Below, piece after piece: positions 22,213 through 34,099 of a stretch of DNA of 64,000 nt. The position numbers were made by a program, and so were the translations under genes. The stretch comes from Lonicera japonica. Lineage: Eukaryota; Streptophyta; Magnoliopsida; Dipsacales; Caprifoliaceae. The notes below the pieces were generated by a model that had not been told where the DNA came from, did no database searches, and saw only the letters and a program-made list of their open reading frames with translations. The DNA lies in the NCBI GenBank assembly GCA_021464415.1, contig CM038470.1, positions 31,982,122-32,046,121 on the forward strand. The letters run 5' to 3'. Each line of letters opens with the position of its first letter. Position 1 is the stretch's first letter.

Positions 22213-23019
22213 CAGTGGCGGAGCTATGAATTCAATCAAGGAGAAAAAAATTAAAGCACACAAAAATATAAGTTTAAATCCATAAAATTTTAACTAAAAC
22301 ATAATAGTATTAATACTACAAATTACTAACATTCTAAAGGTTTTTTTTTTTTATTTTGAAAGTATTCTAAGACGTCTTCCTTCTCAATATAATACAAAAA
22401 AATTAGGAGTTTAGACCTAAATCACATAATATTATGCAACTAATCAACTAATTAAATAGTAAACATAATATTATACTGTTAATCAATTATTCAAGAAATG
22501 GACCTAATATTATGCAATTGATTAATAAATGAACCTAACATTGAACAATCACTATCAATTCTTCAATTAATCTAACAAATACCTAATATTATGTGATTAA
22601 TCAATAATAGAACTAATATTAGGTAATTAATCAAGAAATAAACCTAATATTAAGAAATACACCTAATATTAATAATGAAATACACCTAATACTAAGAAAG
22701 ATAAAAAAATATACATATTCAATGGTATGTGGAAGATAATTGAGGAAGTCGATAGAGGCAAAGGTGCAAAGCAACTAAGTGAAGAACGAAATAAAAAAAT
22801 AAAAGAAGATAAAATATGAAACGAAGAATTAAATGGAATATATAGGAGGATTTAAGTGAAATTTTAAAGTTTCAAATATCTCCTAAAGTTTAAACTCCAG
22901 TATGCCCTAGAATAAGATATTTTTTATTTTTCAAAAAATACACCATATGTAGTTAAATTTTTTGAAAATCAAGGAGGTCAATCCTTACCCCCACATTTCC
23001 CCTTACTAGCACCACCCTG
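22213..23019. mobile_element. Degenerate hAT-like element
   Basis: Ends CAGTGGCGGAGCTA and the complement of the right end, CAGGGTGGTGCTAG, match at most positions. Flanks TCAATATA and TTAATATA match at 7 of 8, consistent with an old hAT TSD. The interior has an irregular repeat of CCTAATATTATG-AATTAATCAA type at 22400-22690. No transposase is seen. Confidence 0.62.
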
Positions 23020-23027
23020 TTAATATA

Positions 23028-24677
23028 TTAAGTCTTAAAAGTTTTGAATGATTGTTAGTAATTTATTTTCACTTTATGAAATAAATAAAATATACACTAT
23101 AAATTGTCTCATTATTTAGACATATTATCACATTTTTATACCTCCATCTAAATTAATTTTACAAAAAATTAAAAAATAATTTTTAGTTGCACTTTATTTT
23201 GCCAACTATTAGTTAAAAAATTATGGTAAATTATTTTTTCTTCTTTTACAAAAAAGGCTTGAAAAAGGAAACAAAGATATATAAAAATCTGTATCAAATT
23301 GAAATCTTTTAAGATGGAGAAGTTCAAAACAAGGAATAAAATGATGGGTGTTAATTTCATTTTCTTGATTTTTTTATATAACCAATGATTAAATAATACA
23401 ATTATATATATATATATATATATAATTTTACAACCATCACAATAAAATGTACAAACTGATGGAATACAACCACCACATAAGGTGGACACAACATTTTTTT
23501 ATTTTCTTATTCATTTTTCTATTTTTCTTTTCTTATTTTGAATTATTGAAACTGTAATTTAATAAGCTTTAAAGTTCATTTCGCTATGAATATATAATTA
23601 TTTATTCTATTTTTGTTATTTATGTTTTTAATATATGTAATGCCATATTTTTGTTTGAATAAATTATTTAATCTGATTGGTCCATATAATAAAATAAATG
23701 AGACTTTTCATATTAATAAATAAAATACATGTATCCTTTTAGTTTTTTAGAAAAACAAATGAGCCTGTATTTTTTTAAAAATAAATAATTAATTATTTGA
23801 ATACTTTGTGTTACAATGAATGAGATTTTATTATTTGAAACAATATAAAAACTAAAAAAGTAAATAAATTTTAATTGGTGTCAGTATTTATAGTTTATGA
23901 TACTTTATAAATGATAGATTTTAAAATAAATTAATGCTATTGCAAAAGAAAATTTTTTTTGTAATAACCTGTTCATAATGCATAATGAGAATATTTTTGA
24001 GTTATCCCTTCAATAATACCCATAATTTAAGATACCAATTTTTACTAATATTTTGAGTTGTCCATCAAAGAAAAAGGGGAGAGACGTATTCAAACGATTA
24101 ACAAAGCGAGACTAATTCAAACTATGGATATTATTGAGGTGACAAGCTAAAAAAAAACTCTAATAAAAAGTATGAACCATATAATTTGGTTTGGTAAAAG
24201 TTAAAAGTACTTTAAAATATATAATAATAATTATGATAATAAAAAGTCCAACATAACGAGTTTTCAACTAGATCCTAACTGGTGTCTATTTTTAAATTGT
24301 GGTAGGTATAAGTAATACAAATATAACTTAAATTTGGTCAAGCTCGGGTTAATGTAAATTTATCTCATTAAATTCAAACCAACCGTTATATATAATTATT
24401 TTTCCTTAAATAATCTTATAATACTATATAATTATAACATGTCAGTGCGTACCGATATTGGGTGAATTTAGTCATATATTAAATATAAAAGTTTCGCATT
24501 ATCAAAATTAGCTCACTTTCATGCCAAAGTCGGGGTGGGATTGACCACATTTTCATATGGATCGAGTTTCAGTTTAGCTAAATTTACCTAAAGTCTGTCC
24601 CTTTCTCATGATTATCTAATTATTTTCAAACTAAACTTAATTATATTTTTTTTATACCGTAAACACATGCATTAGTA

Positions 24678-24717
<40 letters not shown>

Positions 24718-25201
24718 TCCAAGCGTATGAAACTTTTGCAAAATTTTATCTTTTTAGTTTAACGGGAATATGGGTACGGGCGAGTCTGAGTCTACAAGGA
24801 TATATATTTAATTATTTCGAAAGATCCGTATTGAATGTACCATATTCCCTTAGATATTGGAATTTTGTGAATTTGAATATTATCCATAATTTAATTCAAC
24901 TTGGTTCCCTTATCATTCGTTTTTTGAATGGAAATGCATGATAGAATGTGATCATAAAGCATCTTTCACATGGTGATGCTTTTTCATGGTTTCTGGTTTT
25001 TCTTGGGTTTTTTTTTTTTTTTTTTTTGGGTATTTCACTTAATTTTAACAATTCTCTTAGAGAGATAAGATTATAAAACTTGAACATTAATTTTAAATCG
25101 AATAGTTCAAATTTTAAATCATCGTTAGAGGAAGTTATAATTCTGTCCTTTTTTTTTCAAGTATAACAATAATAATTCTCTTATTTATACACTTTTAAGA
25201 C
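23028..25201. other. AT-rich intergenic DNA with a (TA)n(GA)n microsatellite
   Basis: No gene or element ends were recognised. A microsatellite of about ten TA followed by about ten GA lies at 24678-24717, and a (TA)n tract at 23403-23425. Short reading frames here have low-complexity composition. Confidence 0.5.
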
Positions 25202-25204
25202 TAA

Positions 25205-26085
25205 GGGGAGTATTGGATTTAGAATCTATAGGATTTTAATGGACTTTTAAAGTTCGTGGGTATTCAATTAAGATTTAAAAAAGTCTTTTAAAATCTTGAT
25301 GTATTCAATTGAGATTTTAAAAAATCCATCTAAATCTTATGGTATTCAAAAGTCTAATGACTTAGTACGATTTTAATTAGTGGTGGATTTTGGTGGATTG
25401 TAAAGCCTTTTTTATACATAAAAATCCATCTTTAAATCTTCTCACTTACCCAGAGATTTCAGATGGATTTTTAATTCTTTTAAGAACTTTACTCAACATT
25501 CTCCCTCCGCTCTCCCCCTTCCCCCTCCCCCCTCTCTCTCAAAATCCAAATTTCTTATTATGTGATGAACACATTATAATTTATTCTTCGTCTCTATAAA
25601 GTCTTTATTGTCTCTTTTACTAATGTGGTTATCACGCGCATTAACATAATTTCAAATGGTTAGACCGCTAATTATCGTTCAAATTTTTAAAAACAATTCA
25701 TGTCAATTTCATTAAAAAATACAAGTGGGTGAGAAGTCTAATTTTGTGGGTGCAGTATGAATTTTTATAATGTATTTCGTTAATTGTCTTTACATTTTTG
25801 ATAATGTTACTTTAAACTCGTAATTAATTTATTTTATTGTTTGTCTTTTGTCTTTTGATTTTTGATTTTTTTGATGAACTTATTAAAATCTGCATAAATC
25901 CATGGACTTATTAAAATCTGCAGAAATTCATGGACTTATTAAAATCTGCAGAAATCCCAAAGAATCCATGCATTAAAATCTGTCAGATTCTATATGGATT
26001 TAAAACAATCCATAGACTTAACAGAATTCACGGATTTTAAAAAGTCAGTTAGAATCTTTTAAAATCTGAATTGAATACACCCCCC
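25205..26085. mobile_element. Non-autonomous PIF/Harbinger-like element
   Basis: An 881-bp element flanked by TAA (25202-25204, 26086-26088). Ends GGGGAGTATTGGATTTAG and the complement of the right end GGGGGGTGTATTCAATTCAG are inverted repeats with subterminal ATTTTAAAAGATT-type motifs repeated in both orientations. Interior units such as GGACTTATTAAAATCTGCA recur three times near 25870-25960. No transposase. Confidence 0.65.
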
Positions 26086-26397
26086 TAAATATTTTATAAG
26101 TGCCCATTGATATACTTAATTAAGTAGTGTCTGGTTCTTCTAAAATGATGAATATCAATCTTGAATAGAGTATTACGCTAAACCATTAATTTTAAAAAAT
26201 TCAATGATCCACATTTATTAAATGGTTGTTGCATGTCTCTGGCGAGTACTTATTTTAATAGAAAATAATCGTCCAATTTTAAATGGACGTTGAAAAAGAT
26301 TCACTACTTTAAAGTGATTTTTATCACTCGATCAAATTTATAGAAATATATAAAAGCTCAGTACTATAACAGTTACAAATTGATGACCATCAAAAAA

Positions 26398-28020
26398 GGG
26401 TAATTTTATTTCTATCCGCGAATTTTTGCAGTTAATCCACCCTTGATTTCTGTTAATATTGAACTAAATTTCTCAAAACTTCCTTATAAAAATTGAGAAG
26501 TATATCCACCAATTAATAATTCTTTTAAATGTATTTACTTTTAAAATTAGTTTCCTAATTAGAATATACTTCCTTAATAATATATTTTCTTAATTTGTTA
26601 AAAGGTATATTGATACAAGGACTATAGATTCATTATTCATAAAAAATATACAATACTATCAAACTTGGCAGAATTAATTTATATTATTACATCATAATAC
26701 TAATGAATAATTTTTTTCAACAAATGAGTTTACTATTTTCTTTTTCTTTTTTCTATACAATGAGGGCTCTAAATAAATAAAAATAAAGCAAAATTAGAAC
26801 TTAAGAAACTAATTAAGAATTATTGGTTGGAAGCAACAAATATCGTTTCCTTCAATCTCAATCCTTTCAAGTCAAAGAAAGAATATTCAACTATAGTATA
26901 TGTTTGTTTTCTTGTTTGCCATGATAAATCTATAATTAAAGTTATAATTTTAATTTACTTCTAAGTAGGAACTAAATTTTGTAGACGTATTACAAATGTT
27001 TCAAACTATACTTACTGTTTAATTACTATTCCAAGACTAATGTGAATTATTGTATAATCTCAATTCAGAAAACAAATGTGAATCAAAATTATAATCTAAT
27101 CTTATAGTCTAATCTCGAGTCTAGAAAGTAGAAATAATTAACAATAAATTATATATATTAGAAATATCATTTTATTATACAATTTATGTTTACTTTTTGA
27201 TATATTATATGACGGTTGATATAAGTAAAAATTTAGTGGATAATTTACAATTGAATTAAAAAGAATCATTATTTTATAAAAATTATGCCAATATTGATTT
27301 TTATAAGTTTATCCAACAACGTGGTTAACCTTAGTGGGCAATACAAATTATCTCAGTAAAACCCAAATAGATGAATAGATTGACAAATTTCGTTGATAGA
27401 AATAAAATCACCCTTGTTAATTACTAATCAAATTGATTAGGTTGTTTAATTTTTTTTGATTGTCGAAATTTAAATTTTGAATTATTTGATTTTCTATAAT
27501 TTAGTAATTGATTAAGTTGTTAGAAGTTATTTTATTGTTTAAATTTAAATTTTGAATTTGATTTTATAGATATTAGTTTCTAGCAAGATTTTAAAAGTTT
27601 AGATTAGTTTAGTAATCAATTAGATGATACTGACATTATAGGAATAACAATAATATAAATTAGTTTTGTAGCTATATTAATTTAATATAAATTATTTATC
27701 CATAAAAGTTTGTATTTTAAACAAAACTTTGGACCTTAAAGTATTGGTATAAAAGTTGTGTCCTTAAATAGATAGAGAAATGAATATTCGTCCTTAAAAC
27801 TAATTGCCCCTATTTTTATTTATTTAATTAAAGTGGGTGTACTTATTAATCTAGTGGATTTTTGAATATTAAATCATTAATAAAATAATATTTATAAAAT
27901 TAAATCAATAATATTTTTTGTCAGTCTATCCACATTCGTGGATTAATTTAGTAGGCAACGCGGATTAACTTAATAACGCGGATTAACTGCAAGATATCGT
28001 GGATAGAAATAAAATCACCC
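26398..28020. mobile_element. Mutator-like element with an extra internal terminus
   Basis: Exact 9-bp TSD ATCAAAAAA (26389-26397, 28021-28029). Ends GGGTAATTTTATTTCTATCC and its complement at 28020 share about 40 bp. A second right-type terminus TAGAAATAAAATCACCC ends at 27413, inside the element. An uninterrupted paralogue of the target, CTATCAAAAAATATGAG, remains at 28195-28211. There is no transposase; the interior is AT-rich. Confidence 0.85.
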
Positions 28021-28372
28021 ATCAAAAAATATGAGTAGCGCTGGTTTCTAGTTATTTTTGATGTTATGGATCACTTTTGTTTTCTGTCTGAATTTAAAAT
28101 TTAAAATTTAAAATGTCAGGTATTATTTTATTTTTTTTCTTTTTTCATGTGAAAGCAACATCTACATTAAATAATTAACATAGTTTTTTTCTGACTATCA
28201 AAAAATATGAGTAACGCTTGTTTCTTGTTATTTTTGATGTTATGGATCTTGTTTTCTATCTGATTTTTTTTGTTCTATGTTTTCTGTCTGAATTTGAAAT
28301 TTAAAATGTCATATAATTATTTTTTTTATGTGAAAGCAACATCTACATAAGGTAATTAATATAGTTTTTTCC
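28021..28372. repeat. Direct tandem duplication, 176-bp unit
   Basis: ATCAAAAAATATGAGTA starts at 28021 and again at 28197. Both units contain TTTTTGATGTTATGGATC and GTGAAAGCAACATCTACAT. The MULE at 26398-28020 inserted at the left edge of the first unit. Confidence 0.88.
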
Positions 28373-28689
28373 TGCCCTGGTATTGGTCGGTACTCACCTC
28401 ATTGATGAATACAGAGTCCTAAAAAGAGTTTTATAATTTAGAGGTAATTATGTGTCCTATCCTCCTATTATTTTAACAAAACCAACATTTTTTTTTTTAC
28501 ATCTCAGTATATTTAAATTCGGATTTAAATTTCGGAGGTGGAAACAAATTCGAAATCAGCTTTCGATATGGACAGATGAAACAAACACGTACATGTAAAG
28601 ATCTTGGTAGATTTAAATTATAATTATCATTTTGAATTACTTTCTATATAGTTTCGTATTTAGGTTTGATAGATAGTTTTCGAATAACC

Positions 28690-31600
28690 AATTAATAAAA
28701 ATGAAATTTTAAGCTGAAAATTACATTTTTTAAAATTTGAAGGAAAAAATTGAATATATATAAAATAATAATATCCCAATGTAAAATTTTAGGCAAGAGT
28801 GCCAATTTTAATAAGAAACAGAGAAAAGGAAACAAAATTATCATATTTTTGGCTTTACCTTGGAGAATGCATATCAAACATGGGCTGGGATCAATAGGTT
28901 AGGATGTATTTGACAAAATTGAGAATCAAAAATAGATAAATACATTATAACCCTTAAATTAAGATTATATATTGAAACCTCAAAAATAAAAATAAGCATG
29001 TAAATGAATCGGATCTAGATCAAGTCAAGGACATTGTAAATTCATTTACTAAGAAGTTGTTGAATCAGCTCGTAAAACAGATCGTTGATAGAATACCAAT
29101 CCATAACTGGATTTTCTCGAAGTGGAATCTTATAACTGGTTCGTCTACATATTTACATTTATGACAATAATTTGGCAAGTTAATATATTAAGAACATTGG
29201 AACTGATAAATCAAATTTTTTTCTTTTCTTGAAGAAAAATTAAGATTTAACATGATTTAAGTTATAGTATTATCAAAAAGTATAATAATAACAAGGAGCT
29301 AAATGTAAATATTGACAAAAGAATTTAAGATAAAATATTTATTGCTTAGCTTTTTAATGTACTTATTTAGATCGGATTGTTACATATCTATTTCCAATTA
29401 GTTTATTAATCGAATGAACGAATCATCGAGTTTAGAATTATCAGATGATATATTTATATTCGTATACAAAGAAATTAAATAGATCAAATTCAGATCGGAT
29501 TCGGCCCAAAATTCAATGTATTGATGGGAAACTAAAAAAAAAAAACAGAATTAATATTGTTGGCTTCAGTGTGCACTTTGGACAATGCATGTTCAAACAT
29601 TGGATTGGATCATGGGCTTAATTAGGTATATTGACAAATCTGAGAATAACGGAAAACACGAAAGATGCCAGAATTAAGTATGAGTAATTCGAAAATATTC
29701 ATATATTAAGACTCTATTCGATAGCAATATAGAGAAATGAAAAATAAGTTGAAATATGTAATGAGATGTTCTCTATTTGAGACTCATTTTTCATGAGTAT
29801 ATGCTTTTCATCATTCTTTATGTTTTGTGAAAAAAATATTCTTCACGACCACTCAAAGAAAAAATTTCCATGAAAAAAAGTCAATCTCACAAAATCTCTT
29901 AACTTATTTTTTATCTTTTCAAATAAATTAGTTATTTTCCTTCTCATTTTCTATGTTATTATAAAACGAAGCCTAAGAGTAGGGAAAAAATAAACCCATT
30001 TCTCTCCTTGTCTCAACTCACATTTTTTTTTTTGGGAATATTTTAAATTGATAATTATATTTTATTTTTAAGAAATTATCATCCTCAATCTTAGAGTAGA
30101 AAATAAGTTGTATTATGATAATTGATTTTGTAAAATCTTGAAAGCTGATTTTGTGAAATATAATTAGAGTGTTCTTAAAATATAGTAAAGGTGTTTTTTT
30201 TCTTTTTTCTTTTTTTTTTTTTGAAAGATTAAATTATAGTAAAGGTATATTTTAAGACTTTCAAGAATATTTTAAGGATAAAATGTGGACTTCATGTTTT
30301 AAGACTTTAAAGAATGAGATTTAATTTTTACAATTATTCAGTGTATATTATATACCAATGATTCTGTACATGCATAGAGAGAAGTGTAAACATTCAGCAA
30401 TCATGGGGAGATCAGATGGCCATGGAATATTGAAATTTAGGGGAACGTGAAATTTGTTTCTTTAGGGAAAAAATAATTTCAACATAAACTTGAGATCATT
30501 TTTAGGATATAATAATTGTACCATATTAAACAAGTTTCATATATTTTTTTTGTTTTATTTTGAATAACATAAATAAGTTTTATTATCACAGGTAGAGTTT
30601 TCTTAAAAATTATAATGGATAAAAAAGTGCGGAAGTGAAACATAAATTTTTGACACTTCTAATTTAATTATATAGATAGTAAAATATTGTATTTGTCTGT
30701 AGTATTAACACATGGCTATCATTATTTCCCAATTATAATTGTTTCGGTTTCTTCTCATTAGTTGTTCCGCATTATAATATTTTGAATTAATTTGTACCAA
30801 TTTAACTCAATTATTGCTCCTTTAATTACTCCACAATTTTAAACTGTACATTTATTACTCTCCCTGTCTCCCTCCCAATTACAATTATTTTATTGCAGTT
30901 TTTTATTATCCTTTAATAATTGCTTTTCCTTCCACTAATATTTTATTTCTACCGTAACTCTCCATTTGTTGTTTTTCCTTAATTGCTGAATACGATTATT
31001 GGAATGGTAATACGTTTCTTTTCCTTCTTCAATTAAGAGACGTATTATCATTCCAATAGTCATATTAAACAATAAGAATTAGTTTTTCAATAGTCATATT
31101 AAATGGTTAAATTTGCGTGCTAAAATAAGAATTTACGACTTTTTCTTTGACAGGTGAAATATTTTTATATTAAAATTTAAATATATGTTTTCACAGTGAG
31201 TTGTAATGACAATGGAATTTTTGATACTTCATCTCGTTAGAAAATTTAGTAAAGTGGGATGGAGACCTAGTCCCCATAAAGAAAAATGAAGTTAGAAAAA
31301 TATATTTTAATGTTGGAATTTATTTGGGACTTAGGGTAAAAGCGATAGTATAAATTTTTTATTTAATAACTTTGTGCTCTTTAAAAATAATTAAAAGCGA
31401 CAAATTTGGTACTATAAATTTTAGAAAGAAAATTTTAGTGCTAACATATATATGGGCCGCTCAAATTTATTTTTCAATTTTTATTATATTTTTTTTTATC
31501 ATTTTTCATTGTATATATCATCAAACAAAACTTTAATGCGTAAATCTTTTGAACAAGAAACATATGACACCTAATTAAGGAATAAAATGTGATTTTCATG

Positions 31601-32655
31601 TAGATTGTCTCGCTATACACCTAATTAATTAGTGGGCTACGTAGATATTTTATTATTCTAAATTCTACACAAATAAATCTTTATAGAAAAATTATACATG
31701 CATACCAAATTTTATGTTTTTTAAGAACATGTGCGTATAATTAAAATATTCATGCATAGATTGCATTATTGAAGGACTATCTATAGATGCAAAGGAATTA
31801 ATGAGTTATTTTAATTAGATATGAGGTTATGAATTTCAAACATTGATTTTAAATTAAGTGGTTATGATTTAGAATTTTCATCAGAATAACGTATATTCAT
31901 CTGGCGAGAATTCTATTTACGTAGAAGTTAATTTGACATTTTAACTCAAAATCAACGATTCAACTTTGTAGAATCGGATTCGAAAGGAGATTTGAGAAGA
32001 AACAATAGACTTCAGTATAAGGCATCTTCAAAAGGCAAATTAATAAAATATATTGGTCGTTTTTGCTTTCAAAAGGAGATGCTTAAATGTTATTTTTTAG
32101 TGCCTTCGTAAGCACCCAAAAATAAAAACAAAACAAGAATAAGGTTTACTTAAAAGGTTTAAGTGGAAGTGAACCGTTTTTACACCGCAAGGATTCAATT
32201 TATATTGAAAGTATTTGTAGACAGGGATGGTCGGTTTCCAAGCGGAAATAAGTCAAATTTCACTACTTGTGTAGTGACACCTCATGGCAAAAAAAAAAAA
32301 AGAAAAAGAAAAAGAAGAAGAAAAAGAAGAAGAAGAATTATTGAAGCATATCATATATAGTTATTGGGCCAACTAAATCCAATTCAATTCATTCTAAAAT
32401 GGTAAATAAGCTTTTGCATTTTTGCCAAAAAAGATTTGAGTAATGACACAAGCTTTAGCTAGGGCCCACCATCTCTATTATAATATCTAAAATTGGATAA
32501 GCGATGACTTTTTATTTATTTATTTATTTAATATATTGTTAAGATTAATATTTAATAATAGTATATTTCACCATGATTATCTTTCTAATTAATAAAAGTT
32601 TTGCGTGTGCCCTCAGATTTTGCAGGCGATAGTGGAGGGCTACGTCAACCACAAA
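28690..32655. repeat. Segmental repeat copy A (with an older partial copy at its left)
   Basis: Landmarks shared with copies B and C: GTGCACTTTGGACAATGCAT at 29570, TTTAAGACTTTCAAG near 30250, ATCATGGGGAGATCAG near 30402, GCTAAAATAAGAATTTACGA near 31117, and TATTGGGCCAACTAAATCC near 32361. A more decayed version of the first landmark at 28860-28960 suggests a still older partial copy. No coding sequence is recognised. A MITE (29710-29973) sits inside. Confidence 0.75.
29710..29973. mobile_element. Short MITE, family GGCTYCGTTTGATA (copy 3)
   Basis: A 264-bp element flanked by TAA (29707-29709, 29974-29976). Ends GACTCTATTCGATAGCAATA and TGTTATTATAAAACGAAGCC are inverted repeats, with shared GAAAAATAAGTTGA arms. 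It is absent from the equivalent place in copies B and C (after 35360 and 39610). Confidence 0.62.
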
Positions 32656-32663
32656 TTGTTTAA

Positions 32664-34091
32664 GGGTGGTGATGTTGGCACCCCACAAATTTTTTGTTAA
32701 CACTCTCATTCTTATTAACACTTCTATTTTTACAATTTTATCTTAAGAATACTCCCATGTTATACTTAGCACTCCCACCACTCTCACTTATTTTTAGGAA
32801 CTAATCTCATACTTAATTAATTAATAACATGATTAAGTAATTAACCACATAATAACATAAAACAAATTACCCCAAAATTTCTCCCCATCTCTACCATCTT
32901 CTCAAACAAGTAAAATTATCATCTCTACCATCTTCTCTATCTAGCAACAAATTTTGGTAGCACCAAAACAACAAATAAAACCTCCATTAATGCAAAACTC
33001 TAAGTTTGGGAAGAATGGTATAAACAAAACAAAATCTCCATTGATGCAAAACTCAAAATTTGAAAATAATAATAGAAAAAAAAAGAAACTTTGTAATAAA
33101 GGAAGGAAAACAAGTAAGAAATAGTTAATGAAAGAGAGACATACATGTTTTTATTTTGTTTTATTGTTTATATGATTTTTATAGCATACACATTAAATAT
33201 ATAAACAAAAAATAAAATTTTATGTTCAAAACACGAAGAAGGCTTACTCGGTTCTCCGTAACCGAGTTGCAGGCTTGTACACTCGGTTGCTCTCAACCGA
33301 GTATAAAATCTCATAAAATGTCATGCTCTCGGGACCTTCATTCGGTTGAGAGTAGCCGAGTGTTGTTATATTATGCTCGGCTGTGAGCAGCCGAGTGACA
33401 TTAATCACACTCGGTTGCTTTCAACCGAATGAAGGTCCCGAGAGCATTATATTTTATGAGATTTCATACTCGGTTGAGAGCAACCGAGTGTACAAGCCTG
33501 CAACTCGGTTACGGAGAACCGAGTAAACCTTATTCGTATTTCCTTTCATTAACTTTTTCTTATTTGTTTTCCTTTCCTTATTTTAAAGTTTCTCTCTTTT
33601 TTTCTACCATTATTCCTAACTTTTGAGTTTTGCATCAATGGAGGTTTTGTTTATACCATTCTTCTCAAATTTAAAGTTTTGCATTAATGGAGGTTTTGTT
33701 TGTTGGTTTTCTTATCTTATTCCAAAGTTTTCTTTTTTCCTTCCATTCTTCTCAAGCTTACTTTTTTGCATCAATGGTGGAGATCAAAGTTTTGTTGCCT
33801 ATTTTGGTAGAAGAGAGAAATTTTGGAGGAAAATTAATTTGGGGATAAATGTTTGATTAACTTTGAAGGGAGATTTTGGAGGGAAATTAATTTGGGGATA
33901 AATTTTTGATTAACTTTGGAGGAAGATTCATTAACTTTTGTTTTAAATTAAAACAAGTGGGTGAAAAATTAGTTTAGGGTAAATTAACTTTTTTACTAGA
34001 TTAAATGAAGTGGGGGTGGAAATAACAATTTACCTTTTTTTTTTAGTAGGAGTGTTACCAATGAATATTGGGGGTGCCAACATCACCACCC
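32664..34091. mobile_element. Foldback element of 1.43 kb, almost entirely palindromic
   Basis: Exact 8-bp TSD TTGTTTAA (32656-32663, 34092-34099). The single-copy empty site ACTTGTTTAATTCAATTACG survives at the copy B/C junction near 38147, confirming insertion. Ends are GGGTGGTGATGTTGGCACCC and its complement. Arms match along most of the element: CTCCATTAATGCAAAACTC near 32983 pairs with GCATCAATGGAGG near 33633. The centre of symmetry is near 33380. Reading frames at 33429-33856 are products of the palindrome and are not called genes. The 8-bp TSD suggests hAT mobilisation. Confidence 0.9.
33246..33524. repeat. Nested hairpin array at the centre of the foldback element
   Basis: Seven small hairpins with ACTCGGTT(G)/(C)AACCGAGT stems and 4-6 nt loops lie at 33246-33267, 33281-33302, 33340-33361, 33375-33396, 33409-33430, 33468-33489 and 33503-33524. 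The outer pairs are also reverse complements of each other: 33244-33303 pairs with 33466-33525 over about 60 bp without mismatch, with hairpin four at the axis. The structure is a palindrome made of palindromes. Confidence 0.93.
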
Positions 34092-34099
34092 TTGTTTAA

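Noticed and set aside
33429..33856. Two adjacent plus-strand frames
   Set aside because: They fall in the palindromic foldback element and are phenylalanine/serine-rich by composition.
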